This document shows positions 16,686-26,221 of a stretch of 64,000 bases of DNA, in pieces (the stretch's first letter is position 1; every line of letters starts with the position of its first letter). Source of the stretch: CAWVSB01 sp036960375. Its GTDB lineage: Bacteria; Pseudomonadota; Gammaproteobacteria; Pseudomonadales; CAWVSB01. Under the pieces are notes generated by a model that worked only from the letters and a program-made list of their open reading frames with translations, was not told where the DNA came from and did not search any database. Position numbers and translations under genes: made by a program. The stretch lies in assembly GCA_036960375.1 (NCBI GenBank), contig JBALVY010000001.1:558001-622000 (forward strand), given 5' to 3'.

Positions 16686-17920
16686 CCTGAGGATTGGGAG
16701 AGCTGTCCCCGCCGGCGGTATAGCAGCGCTATACCAGCGATACACAGCAGGGAAAATCCGGGCAGAACACTTGGGAACCCCAGCGTGTCCGCCAAGCCTC
16801 CCATGACCAGTACGCCCAAGGCTGGCCCCCCCATAGCGAGTACCGCCCAGAGGCTTATTACTCTGCCTCGGTAGTCGTCTGCTACCAACAGTTGGGTCAG
16901 GATCAGACTACCGGTGCCTACCATGGTCGTCACCAGGCTAAGGCTCATAATCACTGCGCACAGTGGCATAAGCCCCTCCAGCCAGGCCACTGGAACCAGG
17001 CAGATAGTTCCCGCGGTTAGGCAGAGCGTGAGCAGACTCAACATTCGGCGCTCATCGCTGAGCTGGCGGCTCATTATGACTCCGCCAAGAATCGAGCCGA
17101 CACCGGCAGAGGCTGTGAGTGTGGCCAGGGTGGCCGCGTCACCACCAAGTAGCTGGCCAGACAGGGCAGGCAGTAGTTCGATAACACTTCGGCCCAATAA
17201 GGCATTGAGTAGGGTATAGCCAAATACCAGCCGAATTCCGGAGTGACGCCTGAGATAGAGAAATCCCTCGGTAAATTGCTTGAAAAGGGATGTAGATTCG
17301 CCCTGTATTCTGTCAGGCAGGCCAGAGACGGACATCAAGAATGGCAGAGCAGCGACCAGTAATATCGTTGCCGTGAAAAAAGTATTGGCAACAGAGATCT
17401 GTGTGATCAGCCAGGCAGCGGCAGCGGGCGCAAGAATGCGCGACGTGTTGAAAATGATGGTGGAAAACCCGACGGCACTGGCCAACACTGTTCGCGGCAC
17501 CAGCAGCGGAATCAGCGCCAGCCTGATCGGCATATGGGCGGACGATACTGCGCCGAATAGGGTTGCCAGACACAGCAACCAGGACAGCGAATACCACCCC
17601 AGCAGGTCGGCCACACCCCCAGCACAGGCTACAAGCGCCTGAAGGCAAACCGTGACTATCAGTCCGTTTCGAGGATTGATGCGATCGGAGATGATTCCGA
17701 AAACCGGAGATAACAGGAAGCTGGGGGCCAGCATGAGCCCGGAGACTACACCGACCCATAGGGCGGAATGGGTCAGTTCCCACGCGCTCCATCCCAACAG
17801 AAAACGGACGACCCATCCACCGAACGTGTTAAGGCAGCTAGCGGGCAGGTAGCGACGAAAAATCGCGACGGACAGTGCCGACTGGTATTTTTGCAACTCA
17901 GGCGGGTCGGATGCCTTCAT
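16655..17920 (-). CDS. MFS efflux transporter (EntS/DHA3-like)
   Basis: 421 residues with about twelve membrane helices. It shows the MFS_3 layout: an early SPVFGIISDRINPRNGL loop between helices 2 and 3, a central hydrophilic loop (DRIQGESTSLFKQFTEGF), and GRVISLWA in the second half. Relatives export siderophores or drugs. The last residues, SGKPSCISLIR, are encoded by repeat B, so the original C-terminus appears to have been replaced at the repeat junction. The transporter core is complete and may still work. It faces away from the ABM gene at 18195. Confidence 0.85.
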   Translation of the reverse strand: MKASDPPELQKYQSALSVAIFRRYLPASCLNTFGGWVVRFLLGWSAWELTHSALWVGVVSGLMLAPSFLLSPVFGIISDRINPRNGLIVTVCLQALVACAGGVADLLGWYSLSWLLCLATLFGAVSSAHMPIRLALIPLLVPRTVLASAVGFSTIIFNTSRILAPAAAAWLITQISVANTFFTATILLVAALPFLMSVSGLPDRIQGESTSLFKQFTEGFLYLRRHSGIRLVFGYTLLNALLGRSVIELLPALSGQLLGGDAATLATLTASAGVGSILGGVIMSRQLSDERRMLSLLTLCLTAGTICLVPVAWLEGLMPLCAVIMSLSLVTTMVGTGSLILTQLLVADDYRGRVISLWAVLAMGGPALGVLVMGGLADTLGFPSVLPGFSLLCIAGIALLYRRRGQLSQSSGKPSCISLIR

Positions 17921-18194
17921 TTATGGACCTCGGGAAATAACGGGGAAAGCCACACTGGTTACATGGGGCGATTGGGTAATTCTACTTAAATATCGATGCC
18001 TGCGGCGGCGTGGCGACGAAAGCCGCATTGCATGTGAGCTACTTCGACCATATACCGATATAATTAGTTGGTAGTCTTTGAGCGGGGATAAATGAGCGTC
18101 TCTATTATCGACGCAACGACGAAATAGAGGCAGCGGTGTTCCGGTTCCCGCCGACGCACGTGCCTGCATTTGCCAATCGCAAGGGGAAGTATCG

Positions 18195-18485
18195 ATGATA
18201 GCAGTGATAGCGACAGTAAGTCTGAAGCCGGGGTCTGAGGCTAAATTTTTTGAACTATTCAGGCAACTAAAGGTGGAGGTGGATGCCAATGAGCCCGGCA
18301 CATTGCAGTACGGGCTATACCGCTCAAGAGACAATGAGGCATCCTTCAAGATAATTGAACACTATGCCAGCACAGAGGCTTGGATGGCACACAAGGCGGC
18401 GGACTATACTCGGGAAACCGTTCCCAAACTGCATAAGTTGTTTGACAAGGCCGCGGCTGAAATCCTCGATTCAATCGAGGACTAA
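18195..18485 (+). CDS. Antibiotic biosynthesis monooxygenase (ABM) domain protein
   Basis: 96 residues forming one dimeric ferredoxin-like ABM domain, as in YgiN-type quinol monooxygenases. Visible features: an N-terminal IAVIATVSLKPG strand, a central EPGTLQYGLYRS segment, and IIEHYASTEAWMAHKA with the conserved Tyr and His positions. Such proteins oxidise quinols or aromatic polyketides without cofactor, or degrade haem. It is convergent with the next gene (5 bp apart) and sits at the left part of the accessory region. Confidence 0.85.
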   Translation: MIAVIATVSLKPGSEAKFFELFRQLKVEVDANEPGTLQYGLYRSRDNEASFKIIEHYASTEAWMAHKAADYTRETVPKLHKLFDKAAAEILDSIED

Positions 18486-18490
18486 CTGGC

Positions 18491-19819
18491 TCAGCCGGAG
18501 CCCTGTAATTCCGGTGCTGACGGGCCTTGCCCGGCTGGTGCTGACGCCTCGAACTGCTTGCCTAGGGAAAGCCCGACCACAGCCCACACCGCCGCTACTG
18601 CGGCGCCCACAAGCGCGACTGCCCCCAGACCCAGCCCCAGGCCTTGTGTCAGGCCAGTAAATATCCATGCGAACATGACATCGCCACCGCGATAGACTGC
18701 GATATCGATGACACTTTTTGCCTTGAACCGACTTTCGCGGTCGAGCTTGGTGAACAGCATTTCACGACAGGGCCTAGTGATGGAGTAGTTGCCGGCCCGC
18801 CGCAAGATCTGCATGCCCACAACCACCCACAGCATGGGAGTGAGTGCTAGAAACATCATTGCGATGGCGATAATAGCGGGCACTGAGGCGAGGGTCTTGG
18901 CTAGGCCGAAACGCGCGGTCAGTCGGCTGGTACCGAACCATGCAGTGACAATCGACAGGACATTGACCGCAAGGTCGATTCCCGCCCAGAACCGCACTCG
19001 GTCGGCGCTGGCCACGTCGGCCATCAGGTTTTTCAGCTCGAAGTAAATGAATGTATTGATGGCAACATAGAGCAGGATAAACAGGCCGATACCCAGCAGG
19101 TACCGGCTCTTCAGGAAAAGCTCGAAGCCCGCCAGGGAGCTGCCGCCTATCGCGGTGTTCTGGCTGTTGTGGTTGCCCTCGGGATTGCCGACCACACCGC
19201 GATTGCGCAATTGATTCATTCGCAGCACGATCACGACAGGTACGATTAGAAGGGTCGCGGATATAATTAGAAGGTTCTTCTCGCCTACCCAGCCGACCAG
19301 GAATATCGCCATAGTCGGTCCTGCGATCGCACCGATGCTTGAACCCGAGCCGATGAAGGCGAATAAGCGCAAGGACTGCTCTCGTGAATAGGTGTCTGCC
19401 ATGTAGGTCCAGAACACCGAGACATGAAACAAGCTGAATACGCTGATCCAGACATAGAATGCCTTGCCCGCCAGCCCAATCTCTGCCGTATTGTCGAGCA
19501 CTTTGTAGAACACAACGAACGATATGGCAAACAGTAAATAGATGCCCGGTACAATTCTGGATGTGCGTATGCGCGAGCACGCTGCCCCATATAGCCAGAC
19601 CGCGAACAAGCTGACAAAAAACGTGGCAGTCCACAAGGTGCTCAACTCGCTATCGGTCCAGTTGCTGGACATGGCATCGCGCACAGGCTTGAGCATGCTG
19701 TAAGAGGTCATTAAGGTAACGACAAAAGAGAACGATAACAGCACGGCTTGTAGTTCCTTTGGTTTGATCCTGGCTGTGCTTTCTACCAGATTGTTCAGGC
19801 TTGCACGGATGCGCGACAT
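18491..19819 (-). CDS. NTP/NDP exchange transporter-like membrane protein
   Basis: 442 residues with about twelve membrane helices. It matches the ATP:ADP antiporter (TLC) family or close MFS relatives: a SMLKPVRDAM motif after the first helix and an NYSITRPCREMLFTKLDRESRFKAKSVID segment. Classic members exchange nucleotides in intracellular parasites. Free-living bacteria also carry homologues of unknown cargo, and that is more likely here. It shares orientation with the monooxygenase gene upstream (45 bp gap), so it may be co-transcribed with it. Confidence 0.8.
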   Translation of the reverse strand: MSRIRASLNNLVESTARIKPKELQAVLLSFSFVVTLMTSYSMLKPVRDAMSSNWTDSELSTLWTATFFVSLFAVWLYGAACSRIRTSRIVPGIYLLFAISFVVFYKVLDNTAEIGLAGKAFYVWISVFSLFHVSVFWTYMADTYSREQSLRLFAFIGSGSSIGAIAGPTMAIFLVGWVGEKNLLIISATLLIVPVVIVLRMNQLRNRGVVGNPEGNHNSQNTAIGGSSLAGFELFLKSRYLLGIGLFILLYVAINTFIYFELKNLMADVASADRVRFWAGIDLAVNVLSIVTAWFGTSRLTARFGLAKTLASVPAIIAIAMMFLALTPMLWVVVGMQILRRAGNYSITRPCREMLFTKLDRESRFKAKSVIDIAVYRGGDVMFAWIFTGLTQGLGLGLGAVALVGAAVAAVWAVVGLSLGKQFEASAPAGQGPSAPELQGSG

Positions 19820-19864
19820 GTTAGAGTCCTGTTCGATTGGTCAGGGTGATGCAAGTGGCGGCGT

Positions 19865-21067
19865 TCATGCGTATCCGTCGATCAGTGTATCACCCGTTGG
19901 CACTTGCAGTAGCTTCTTACCTGCTAGCGCCATGCTGTTGTTGTAGTGAACAGATCCGTGGGTTGAGACAGTGCGGCAGTCGCGGAAGTGACGTTGTACC
20001 GGGTTGCGCCCTATCTGGCCGGTCACGCCCATCATGGCCGATAGATCGTGCACCGCGTCTCGGCATAGCCTAGCGACATAGGCCATCTGCTGACGCGAAC
20101 GCAGGCGCTCGGTACCCTTGAGTTGCTCGTGTGCCATGCCGCGTTCATGCAGCATTGTACATAGCTGGTCCGTCAGTAGTTCTGCCGTGGCAATGCGCAC
20201 CTCGACCTCACCGACAGCGATCTGTACCGGCACCTGGTCGACAATGGTTTCACCGCGCATGGCGCCAACCCTGTCGATGGTTGAATCGAGATATTGCTCC
20301 AGGGCGCCGCGTGCTGTGCCCAGCAATGGGCCGGCCAGCAGGGTGCCAAAGTAGGAGGGCATCTCGGTGTGGTAAATGTACTTGTCGTGGAGCTTGGACC
20401 CCGGAGGCTTCTGGCCGGAGAAGGATTTGTGATCGATAATCCGAGAGGCGGGAATGAACTGATCCTTAACTACAACGTCATTGCTGCCGGTTCCTTTGAG
20501 TCCCTCGGCGACCCAGGTGTAGAGAATCTCGAACTCACCCGGCAGTAGCATAATATGGTGAGTAGGCATCCCCTTGTCCTTGGCTGACACCAGCACGCAG
20601 TCGGCGTGATCCACGCCACTGGCAAAACCCCACCTGCCGTTGGCAATGTAACCGCCATCTACCGGTTCGAGCGAGCCACCACCGGCCGACGCCGTGGATA
20701 TGATGGCATCCGGATGGTTCGGCCAGAATTCTTCCTGAGTCTCTGCGGGGAAGCGTGCCAGCATCCAGGTGTGCGACAGCACGATGGAACTGATCCAGCC
20801 GGTTGATCCGCATCCGCGGGATATTTCGCGACTAACGTCTACGTGGGTGCCCCAATCCATCTCAAAGCCGCCGTAGCGACGTGGTGCGAATATTTTGTGC
20901 AATCCAGCCGCCTTCAGGTCTGCTATGGTTTCGTCTGGGATTTTACCCATGTCCTCGGTCGCGCTTGCACGTTCGCGCAATATTGGCACAAGGTTCTTGG
21001 CTGCAGTGACGAGTTCTTCTCGGCTTGGCACGTAACTAGGGGTTTGCTTCGATGCGCTTTTTAGCAT
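19865..21067 (-). CDS. Flavin-dependent monooxygenase, oxygenase component (HsaA/HpaB-type, acyl-CoA dehydrogenase fold)
   Basis: 400 residues of the group D two-component monooxygenase family. Signature parts: GLHKIFAPRRYGG, SREISRGCGSTGWISS, NGRWGFASGVDHADCVLV, LKGTGSNDVVV, and the C-terminal QRHFRDCRTVSTH segment. It resembles HsaA or the C2 oxygenase of 4-hydroxyphenylacetate hydroxylase, which hydroxylate phenols with reduced flavin supplied by a separate reductase. The obvious partner is the flavin reductase at 44029-45030, 23 kb away in the same cluster. Divergent from the CoA-transferase gene at 21284, with two copies of the cluster motif between them. Confidence 0.85.
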   Translation of the reverse strand: MLKSASKQTPSYVPSREELVTAAKNLVPILRERASATEDMGKIPDETIADLKAAGLHKIFAPRRYGGFEMDWGTHVDVSREISRGCGSTGWISSIVLSHTWMLARFPAETQEEFWPNHPDAIISTASAGGGSLEPVDGGYIANGRWGFASGVDHADCVLVSAKDKGMPTHHIMLLPGEFEILYTWVAEGLKGTGSNDVVVKDQFIPASRIIDHKSFSGQKPPGSKLHDKYIYHTEMPSYFGTLLAGPLLGTARGALEQYLDSTIDRVGAMRGETIVDQVPVQIAVGEVEVRIATAELLTDQLCTMLHERGMAHEQLKGTERLRSRQQMAYVARLCRDAVHDLSAMMGVTGQIGRNPVQRHFRDCRTVSTHGSVHYNNSMALAGKKLLQVPTGDTLIDGYA

Positions 21068-21164
21068 GTTATAAGTGTCCTGTGTTCACTTGAGCCTGTT
21101 TGATCCGTTGGCGGTGTTGTTACCATGGGTGCAATACTTCCATGCTGCGCCTGTCTTAACGATA

Positions 21165-21216
21165 AGCCCACATTGTGGTCAGGCGGGCACAGGCAGCGGC
21201 GCCCGCAATGTGGGCT
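21165..21216. promoter_or_regulatory. Two inverted copies of the cluster operator motif
   Basis: AGCCCACATTGTGG (21165-21178, minus-strand copy) and CCGCAATGTGGGCT (21203-21216, plus-strand copy) fit the cluster consensus CCRC-N3-GYGG-GCT. They form an 11-bp inverted repeat and lie between divergent start codons at 21067 and 21284. The position suits a regulator controlling both the monooxygenase and the long CoA-transferase operon. The 216-bp gap has no gene. Confidence 0.7.
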
Positions 21217-21283
21217 GGATGCTATTAAGGGATAGCCTGAGTAGCATCCTGCTTTTGATGAACAGCTTGGGGTTTACTGACAT

Positions 21284-23590
21284 ATGTCTGCCTTGCCTAC
21301 GGCCGCGCCCCTGTCAGGGGTGAAAGTCCTTAACTGCGGAACGGCAGGTGTAGGCCCGTGGGCTGCATCACTGTTGGGTTTCCTGGGTGCCAGCGTGTTC
21401 AAGATTGAGCGTCCAGGCGGTGATTTCATCCGCCTGATGTACCCTCGTCGCAACGGTGTTGGTGCTGCCTATCCCGCTTTTAACGCTGGGCAGCGAGTGC
21501 TTACGCTGGACCTCAAGGATCCCGTCGACTGCGAGCGCTTTGATGAGCTGGTCCGTGACAGCGACGTGCTGATAGAAAATTTCCGGCCGGGCGTGGCAGA
21601 ACGTCTGCACATGGGTTACGAGCGGGTGCGCGCGATAAACCCTGGAATCGTTTACGGCTCTAGTTCGGCCTGGGGTGACTCCGGACCAATGCGGGACCAG
21701 GCGGCCGTTGACCCACACCTGCAGGCCTTTAGCGGATTCGCAGCGCTTAATGGTGAGGTCGGTGGCCCCCCCGAAATGCTGCGCTCGGTCCATATCGATC
21801 CTAATGGCTCTGTATACCTTGCGGCTCTGCTCATACTCGGCTTGCTACAACGCAATCGCATTGGCACGGGTATGCGCTTGGGTACGTCCCATTTTGCGAT
21901 GGCGTTAGCAATGCAAAGTACTCGCATCGCCGAATTGCTATCCCAGGATGATGTGCTGCCGCGCATGGGTAGTGCCTGTATCGCCAGTGCACCGAACCAG
22001 TGTGTGCGCACGGCCGACGGGCAGTACCTGGCGGTGACCGCTGAGAGCGATCACCAGTGGGCCGGATTGTGTCGAGCACTGCAGCGCCCCGATTGGTTAC
22101 ATGACGACCGTTTCGGCAGCAATACTGATCGCTGCCTAAACCGAGAGGTCCTGGCGCGCCTGCTGGAAGCTGAGTTCCTGCGGTTCCCGCAGCGCTGGTG
22201 GATATCGCGTCTGGAGCAGGAGAACGTGCCTCATAGCCGACTGCTCGATTACGACGACTTGCGCTTCCACCCACAGATACTTGATAACGCTTACCTGTCC
22301 ACCCTCGATACTGAGGAGGGGGCGGTCGTGGTTGGGGGCTTGCCTTGGCATTTCAGTCGTACGCCTGCCCGGCTCAGTACCGCGGGTGCAGACGAGTCGG
22401 TAGCGCAGGTGGCGGCGTCCGAGGTGTCCGCTGACCCTGAGGTCGCTCCTTTGCATGAGCTCACCGTCATCGACGCCAGTGAAGGTTATAGCGGGCCACT
22501 ACTAAGCCTGTTACTGGCCGACTCTGGGGCAACTGTTATCAAGGCGGAATTGCCCGCCGGAGATTGGGCCCGGCATCTAGAGCCCGCAGATACAGCCGGT
22601 AGCAGCGCTCTTTTTGAAGCCCTTAATCGCAACAAGCGCGGGCTGCCGATCGCACCCGATAAAGCCAACAGTCGGACCGAGTTCGACTTACTGCTCGCAG
22701 TGGCTGATGTGCTGGTCTACGATGCCAACTCGCTGCTGGCTCAGCAGTGGGAATTGAGTGAAGCGGCACTGCGCGAACGTTACCCGCGGCTGGTGCTTGT
22801 TGAGCTCAGTGCCTACGGGCCACAAGGGCCGCTTGCGGCCAGTACCGGCAGTGAACTGACGGCGCAAGCGATGACCGGCTACCTGCGCAACCTCGGTCGT
22901 CCCGACGGTCCACCGGTGAGAGTGGGTGCGGATATTGCCACTACAGGCACTGCTGCCATGGCCCTGGTGGGCACGTTGGCCGCGCTGTATGAGCGTGAAC
23001 GATCGGGCGCTGGCCAGCGGATTCAGTGCAGCTTGCTCGGGACCCTGATGTCCATGCGGAGCTTGCGCTGGGCTTCATTGGACCGTCCCGATGCCTGGCG
23101 GGGTACCGATTGCGGGGCTACCACGGACAACCCCTGGCTGGGCTACCAGACCCGGGATGGCTTTATCTGGCCCTCCCTCAGAACAGTTCGCGAGAACGCC
23201 GATCTGCAGTATCTGCTGGAGCAGCTCGGTGTACCGGAAGACATGCGCCTGGCAGCTGAAATGAAGGAGATGCCGAGCGAGACTATCGGCCTCGGCTATC
23301 TGGCGCGTCAGTGGCAGGCGCGGTGGGATAGTGTTCTCGGTAAGCTCTCACGCGATGTCGTGTTGGCACAGTTTCACTCAGCCAGAGGCATTGCTGTTGA
23401 GTTCAGTGAACTGCACGAAATTGTCAGCCATCCCCAGACACAGACCCTTGGCATTTTTGAGCAGAGCGGTGGGCGGCGCTATATGCGCGCACCCTGGTCC
23501 GCGCCCTGGTCGCTGCCGCCGCTCCAGTTAGCGCCTACCCATCCAAAATGGGTCGGCATCGATGTTAATTCAGAACACACAAAGGCCTAA
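21284..23590 (+). CDS. Double-domain CaiB/BaiF (class III) CoA-transferase
   Basis: 768 residues, twice the usual 380-400, made of two tandem CaiB/BaiF domains (about 8-365 and 390-760). The first domain has GPWAASLLGFLGASVFKIERPGGD, DVLIENFRPGVAERL and VDPHLQAFSGFA, whose Asp matches the catalytic Asp of formyl-CoA transferase by eye. In the second domain the matching position is Glu (SELTAQAMTG). The enzyme moves CoA between acids, probably activating the cluster's substrate. A close paralogue is at 41762. It is followed 2 bp later by the acyl-CoA dehydrogenase gene. Confidence 0.88.
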   Translation: MSALPTAAPLSGVKVLNCGTAGVGPWAASLLGFLGASVFKIERPGGDFIRLMYPRRNGVGAAYPAFNAGQRVLTLDLKDPVDCERFDELVRDSDVLIENFRPGVAERLHMGYERVRAINPGIVYGSSSAWGDSGPMRDQAAVDPHLQAFSGFAALNGEVGGPPEMLRSVHIDPNGSVYLAALLILGLLQRNRIGTGMRLGTSHFAMALAMQSTRIAELLSQDDVLPRMGSACIASAPNQCVRTADGQYLAVTAESDHQWAGLCRALQRPDWLHDDRFGSNTDRCLNREVLARLLEAEFLRFPQRWWISRLEQENVPHSRLLDYDDLRFHPQILDNAYLSTLDTEEGAVVVGGLPWHFSRTPARLSTAGADESVAQVAASEVSADPEVAPLHELTVIDASEGYSGPLLSLLLADSGATVIKAELPAGDWARHLEPADTAGSSALFEALNRNKRGLPIAPDKANSRTEFDLLLAVADVLVYDANSLLAQQWELSEAALRERYPRLVLVELSAYGPQGPLAASTGSELTAQAMTGYLRNLGRPDGPPVRVGADIATTGTAAMALVGTLAALYERERSGAGQRIQCSLLGTLMSMRSLRWASLDRPDAWRGTDCGATTDNPWLGYQTRDGFIWPSLRTVRENADLQYLLEQLGVPEDMRLAAEMKEMPSETIGLGYLARQWQARWDSVLGKLSRDVVLAQFHSARGIAVEFSELHEIVSHPQTQTLGIFEQSGGRRYMRAPWSAPWSLPPLQLAPTHPKWVGIDVNSEHTKA

Positions 23591-23592
23591 CA

Positions 23593-24750
23593 GTGGATTT
23601 CAAATTACCTGAACAGACCCAAATGATTAAAGACACGGCGCGCCGCGTTGTGAATGAACACTTCATGCCGTTGGAGCAACAGCTGGCCGACCGGGAAAGT
23701 ACCTATGAGGTCCCGCCTGAGGTCCATGCGAAACTCGCGACTACCCTCAAAGACTTGGGATTGTGGGCGCTGGAAGTGCCCGAGGAGCTAGGCGGTGCTG
23801 GTCTGGGTATCCTCGACCATTGTGCTGTCATGGAAGAAGCCTGGCGTTGCACCGCAGGCCGGCGCCTGTGGGTCTCGCTATTTTTTCCTGTTTTGAACCA
23901 GCTCGGCACCATCGATCAGAAAGAAAAATACCTGTATCCAAGTATCAGTGGTGCCATCCATGGGGCGTCGGCGTTTTCGGAGCCTGGCGCCGCCGGCGAT
24001 CTGGCCGGAATCAGCACTACTGCCACGCAAGTGGCGGACGGCTGGCTGCTTAACGGTACCAAGTGTTGGATTACATACGCCGACACGGCTAGCTATGTAT
24101 TGGTTCTGGCGCGCATGCCTGGTACTCGGCGTCACGACGGCATGACCTGGTTCGTGGTCGACGCCAATTCGCCGGGTTTCGAGGTAACGCGTCGCCAGCA
24201 GATGATTCATGGCCACCCCACCTTTGAGCTGATGCTGAATGACTGCCTGCTGCCCCATGATGCTATTCTGGGCGAGCCCGGACAGGGTTTTGCCTCAGGT
24301 GCTAACGCCCTGTTCCGAGGTCGTATGACGATTTCAGCTCGCGCTCTGGGTAGCGCCGAGCGCTGCATGGAAATGATGGTCAGCTACGCCAACGAGCGCC
24401 ATACTTTCGGCAAGCCCCTGGCCAGCCGGCAGGCGATCCAGTGGATGATTGCCGATTCTGCGCTAGAGTTACACAACCTGAGATCCATGCTGGTTCGCAC
24501 CGCCTGGGATGCAGATCAGGGCAAGTCAATGCGAACCCAGACCGCTATGCTGAAACTGCAGGCTTCCGAAGTCGCTGGCCGCATCGCAGATCGAGCGGTG
24601 CAAATTCATGGTGCTGCAGGACTATCTACTGACATGGTGCTTGAGCGCATCTACCGAGATGTTCGTCCCATGCGTATCTACGAGGGGACATCCGAAGCGA
24701 TGCGTAGCATGATCGCCAAGAATATTCTGGCGGGTGACCCATGGCAGTGA
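23593..24750 (+). CDS. Acyl-CoA dehydrogenase
   Basis: 385 residues of normal length for this FAD enzyme family. It starts at a GTG two bases after the preceding stop. Visible motifs: AFSEPGAAGDLAGISTTAT (FAD/substrate loop), GTKCWITYADTA, and the C-terminal QIHGAAGLSTDMVLERIYRDVRPMRIYEGTSE, where the Glu in YEGTSE is the usual catalytic-base position. It would introduce a double bond into an acyl-CoA made by the upstream transferase. Its last ten bases overlap the aldehyde dehydrogenase gene, so the two are translationally coupled. Confidence 0.9.
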   Translation: MDFKLPEQTQMIKDTARRVVNEHFMPLEQQLADRESTYEVPPEVHAKLATTLKDLGLWALEVPEELGGAGLGILDHCAVMEEAWRCTAGRRLWVSLFFPVLNQLGTIDQKEKYLYPSISGAIHGASAFSEPGAAGDLAGISTTATQVADGWLLNGTKCWITYADTASYVLVLARMPGTRRHDGMTWFVVDANSPGFEVTRRQQMIHGHPTFELMLNDCLLPHDAILGEPGQGFASGANALFRGRMTISARALGSAERCMEMMVSYANERHTFGKPLASRQAIQWMIADSALELHNLRSMLVRTAWDADQGKSMRTQTAMLKLQASEVAGRIADRAVQIHGAAGLSTDMVLERIYRDVRPMRIYEGTSEAMRSMIAKNILAGDPWQ

Positions 24751-26201
24751 ACGCGCAATCTATCGCGGCGCAACTTTCCGCACTGCCACTGTCTATGACC
24801 ATAGATGGTATTGCTGTCGCCGCCGCCAAACAGCTCGATGTTATTAACCCGTCTACTGCCACGGTGCTTAGCACCGCGCCGGATGCCAGTCCTGCCGAGA
24901 TCGACCTGGCGGTGGATGCCGCCGCTCGTGCTTATCCTGCCTGGTCCGGACTGCCGATGGCGACCCGCCGGACCGCTATCATGGCGCTGGCCGATGCACT
25001 TGAGGCTAATCGCGATGAGCTTACGCTGATCAATTCGCTGGAGTGCGGTGCGCCACTGAAGGTGGCCCGCTCAGTGGATGTCGCAATTCGCTACCTCAGG
25101 ACAATCGCCGCTTTCGAGTTGCCGGTAGAGATACTGCGAGAGGACGCTACCCAACGTATCGAACTGATGCGGGTGTCACTAGGAGTCGTTGCAGCTATTA
25201 CGCCCTGGAATGCCCCCCTAACCCTGGCAGCCGCAAAAATTGCCTCTGCGCTGCTTGTGGGCAACACTATGGTGTTGAAACCCTCGCCTTTCGCGCCGTT
25301 GGCGACCCTGCGGCTGGGACAATTGGCCAGTGAGATTTTCCCGGCTGGCGTGCTTAATGTGGTCAGCGGCGGCGCGGCGGCGGGGGAGTCGCTGACGGGT
25401 CACCCGGACGTTGCCAAAGTGTCTTTCACCGGTTCGGTAGAGGTTGGTAAGCACATTATGTCCGCCGCCAGCGGTGGGCTGAAGCGTCTTACCCTCGAGC
25501 TTGGAGGCAATGACGCCGCAATCGTCCTGTCCGATACCGATCCCGTGGTAGCGGCGGCGGGTATCGCTCGCATCGCTTTCTCTAATTGCGGTCAGTTCTG
25601 CATGGCGATCAAGCGCGTCTACGTCGAGCGACCGGTGGCCGAGGCCCTGTGTGATGCCCTGGTCAGGGAAGTATCGGCGAAGCGACTGGGTTCGGCCCTC
25701 GATCCAGGCACCGATATCGGCCCGGTGCAAAATGAACAGCAGTACCTGCGTCTGCAGGCCCTGCTTGAGGACACAAAAGCAGCCGGTGGCCGGTTTCTAC
25801 TGGGCGGCGGAATTGGCGAGGTTTCTACAGGAGGCGGCTATTACATTTCGCCCGCTATTGTGACCGGTCTCGATGAAACCGCTGAACTGGTGGCCAATGA
25901 GCAGTTTGGTCCCGTGCTGCCGGTGCTGGTAGTGGACTCCGCTGAGGAAGCTCTGGCGCGGGCCAATGCGAGCCGGTTCGGGCTGGGTGGCTCCGTTTGG
26001 GGCGCTGATGTGGCAAGGGCCACCGCCCTGGCGAGGCAGATGCAAGTGGGCACTGCTTGGGTAAATCAGCACGGCGCTCTGGACGCGGCGGTACCCATGA
26101 ACGGGTGCAAAGAATCGGGCCTGGGTATTGAATATGGCATTGATGGTTTAAAGGGCTACACCGCACCCCGGGTGGTCAATATTCTGAAAACTACGAGATA
26201 A
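24741..26201 (+). CDS. Aldehyde dehydrogenase (NAD(P)+)
   Basis: 486 residues with the full aldehyde dehydrogenase signature: ITPWNAPLTLAAAKIASAL, KPSPFAPLATL, SFTGSVEVGK, LELGGNDAAIV (general-base Glu), and the nucleophile Cys in NCGQFCMAIKR. It oxidises an aldehyde to the acid. It overlaps the acyl-CoA dehydrogenase gene by 10 bp and is followed after 20 bp by the first small protein/methyltransferase pair. A second family member is at 29328. Confidence 0.92.
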   Translation: MAVNAQSIAAQLSALPLSMTIDGIAVAAAKQLDVINPSTATVLSTAPDASPAEIDLAVDAAARAYPAWSGLPMATRRTAIMALADALEANRDELTLINSLECGAPLKVARSVDVAIRYLRTIAAFELPVEILREDATQRIELMRVSLGVVAAITPWNAPLTLAAAKIASALLVGNTMVLKPSPFAPLATLRLGQLASEIFPAGVLNVVSGGAAAGESLTGHPDVAKVSFTGSVEVGKHIMSAASGGLKRLTLELGGNDAAIVLSDTDPVVAAAGIARIAFSNCGQFCMAIKRVYVERPVAEALCDALVREVSAKRLGSALDPGTDIGPVQNEQQYLRLQALLEDTKAAGGRFLLGGGIGEVSTGGGYYISPAIVTGLDETAELVANEQFGPVLPVLVVDSAEEALARANASRFGLGGSVWGADVARATALARQMQVGTAWVNQHGALDAAVPMNGCKESGLGIEYGIDGLKGYTAPRVVNILKTTR

Positions 26202-26221
26202 AAAACGAGGCAGAATTAACA

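Noticed and set aside
17921..18194. A seventh copy of the cluster motif upstream of the MFS/ABM pair
   Set aside because: AAGCCACACTGG and AAGCCGCATTGC resemble parts of the motif but neither fits CCRC-N3-GYGG-GCT.
18774..19634. 286-codon open frame on the minus strand in a second frame
   Set aside because: It lies wholly inside the nucleotide-transporter-like gene, has no recognisable protein pattern and is a product of high GC.
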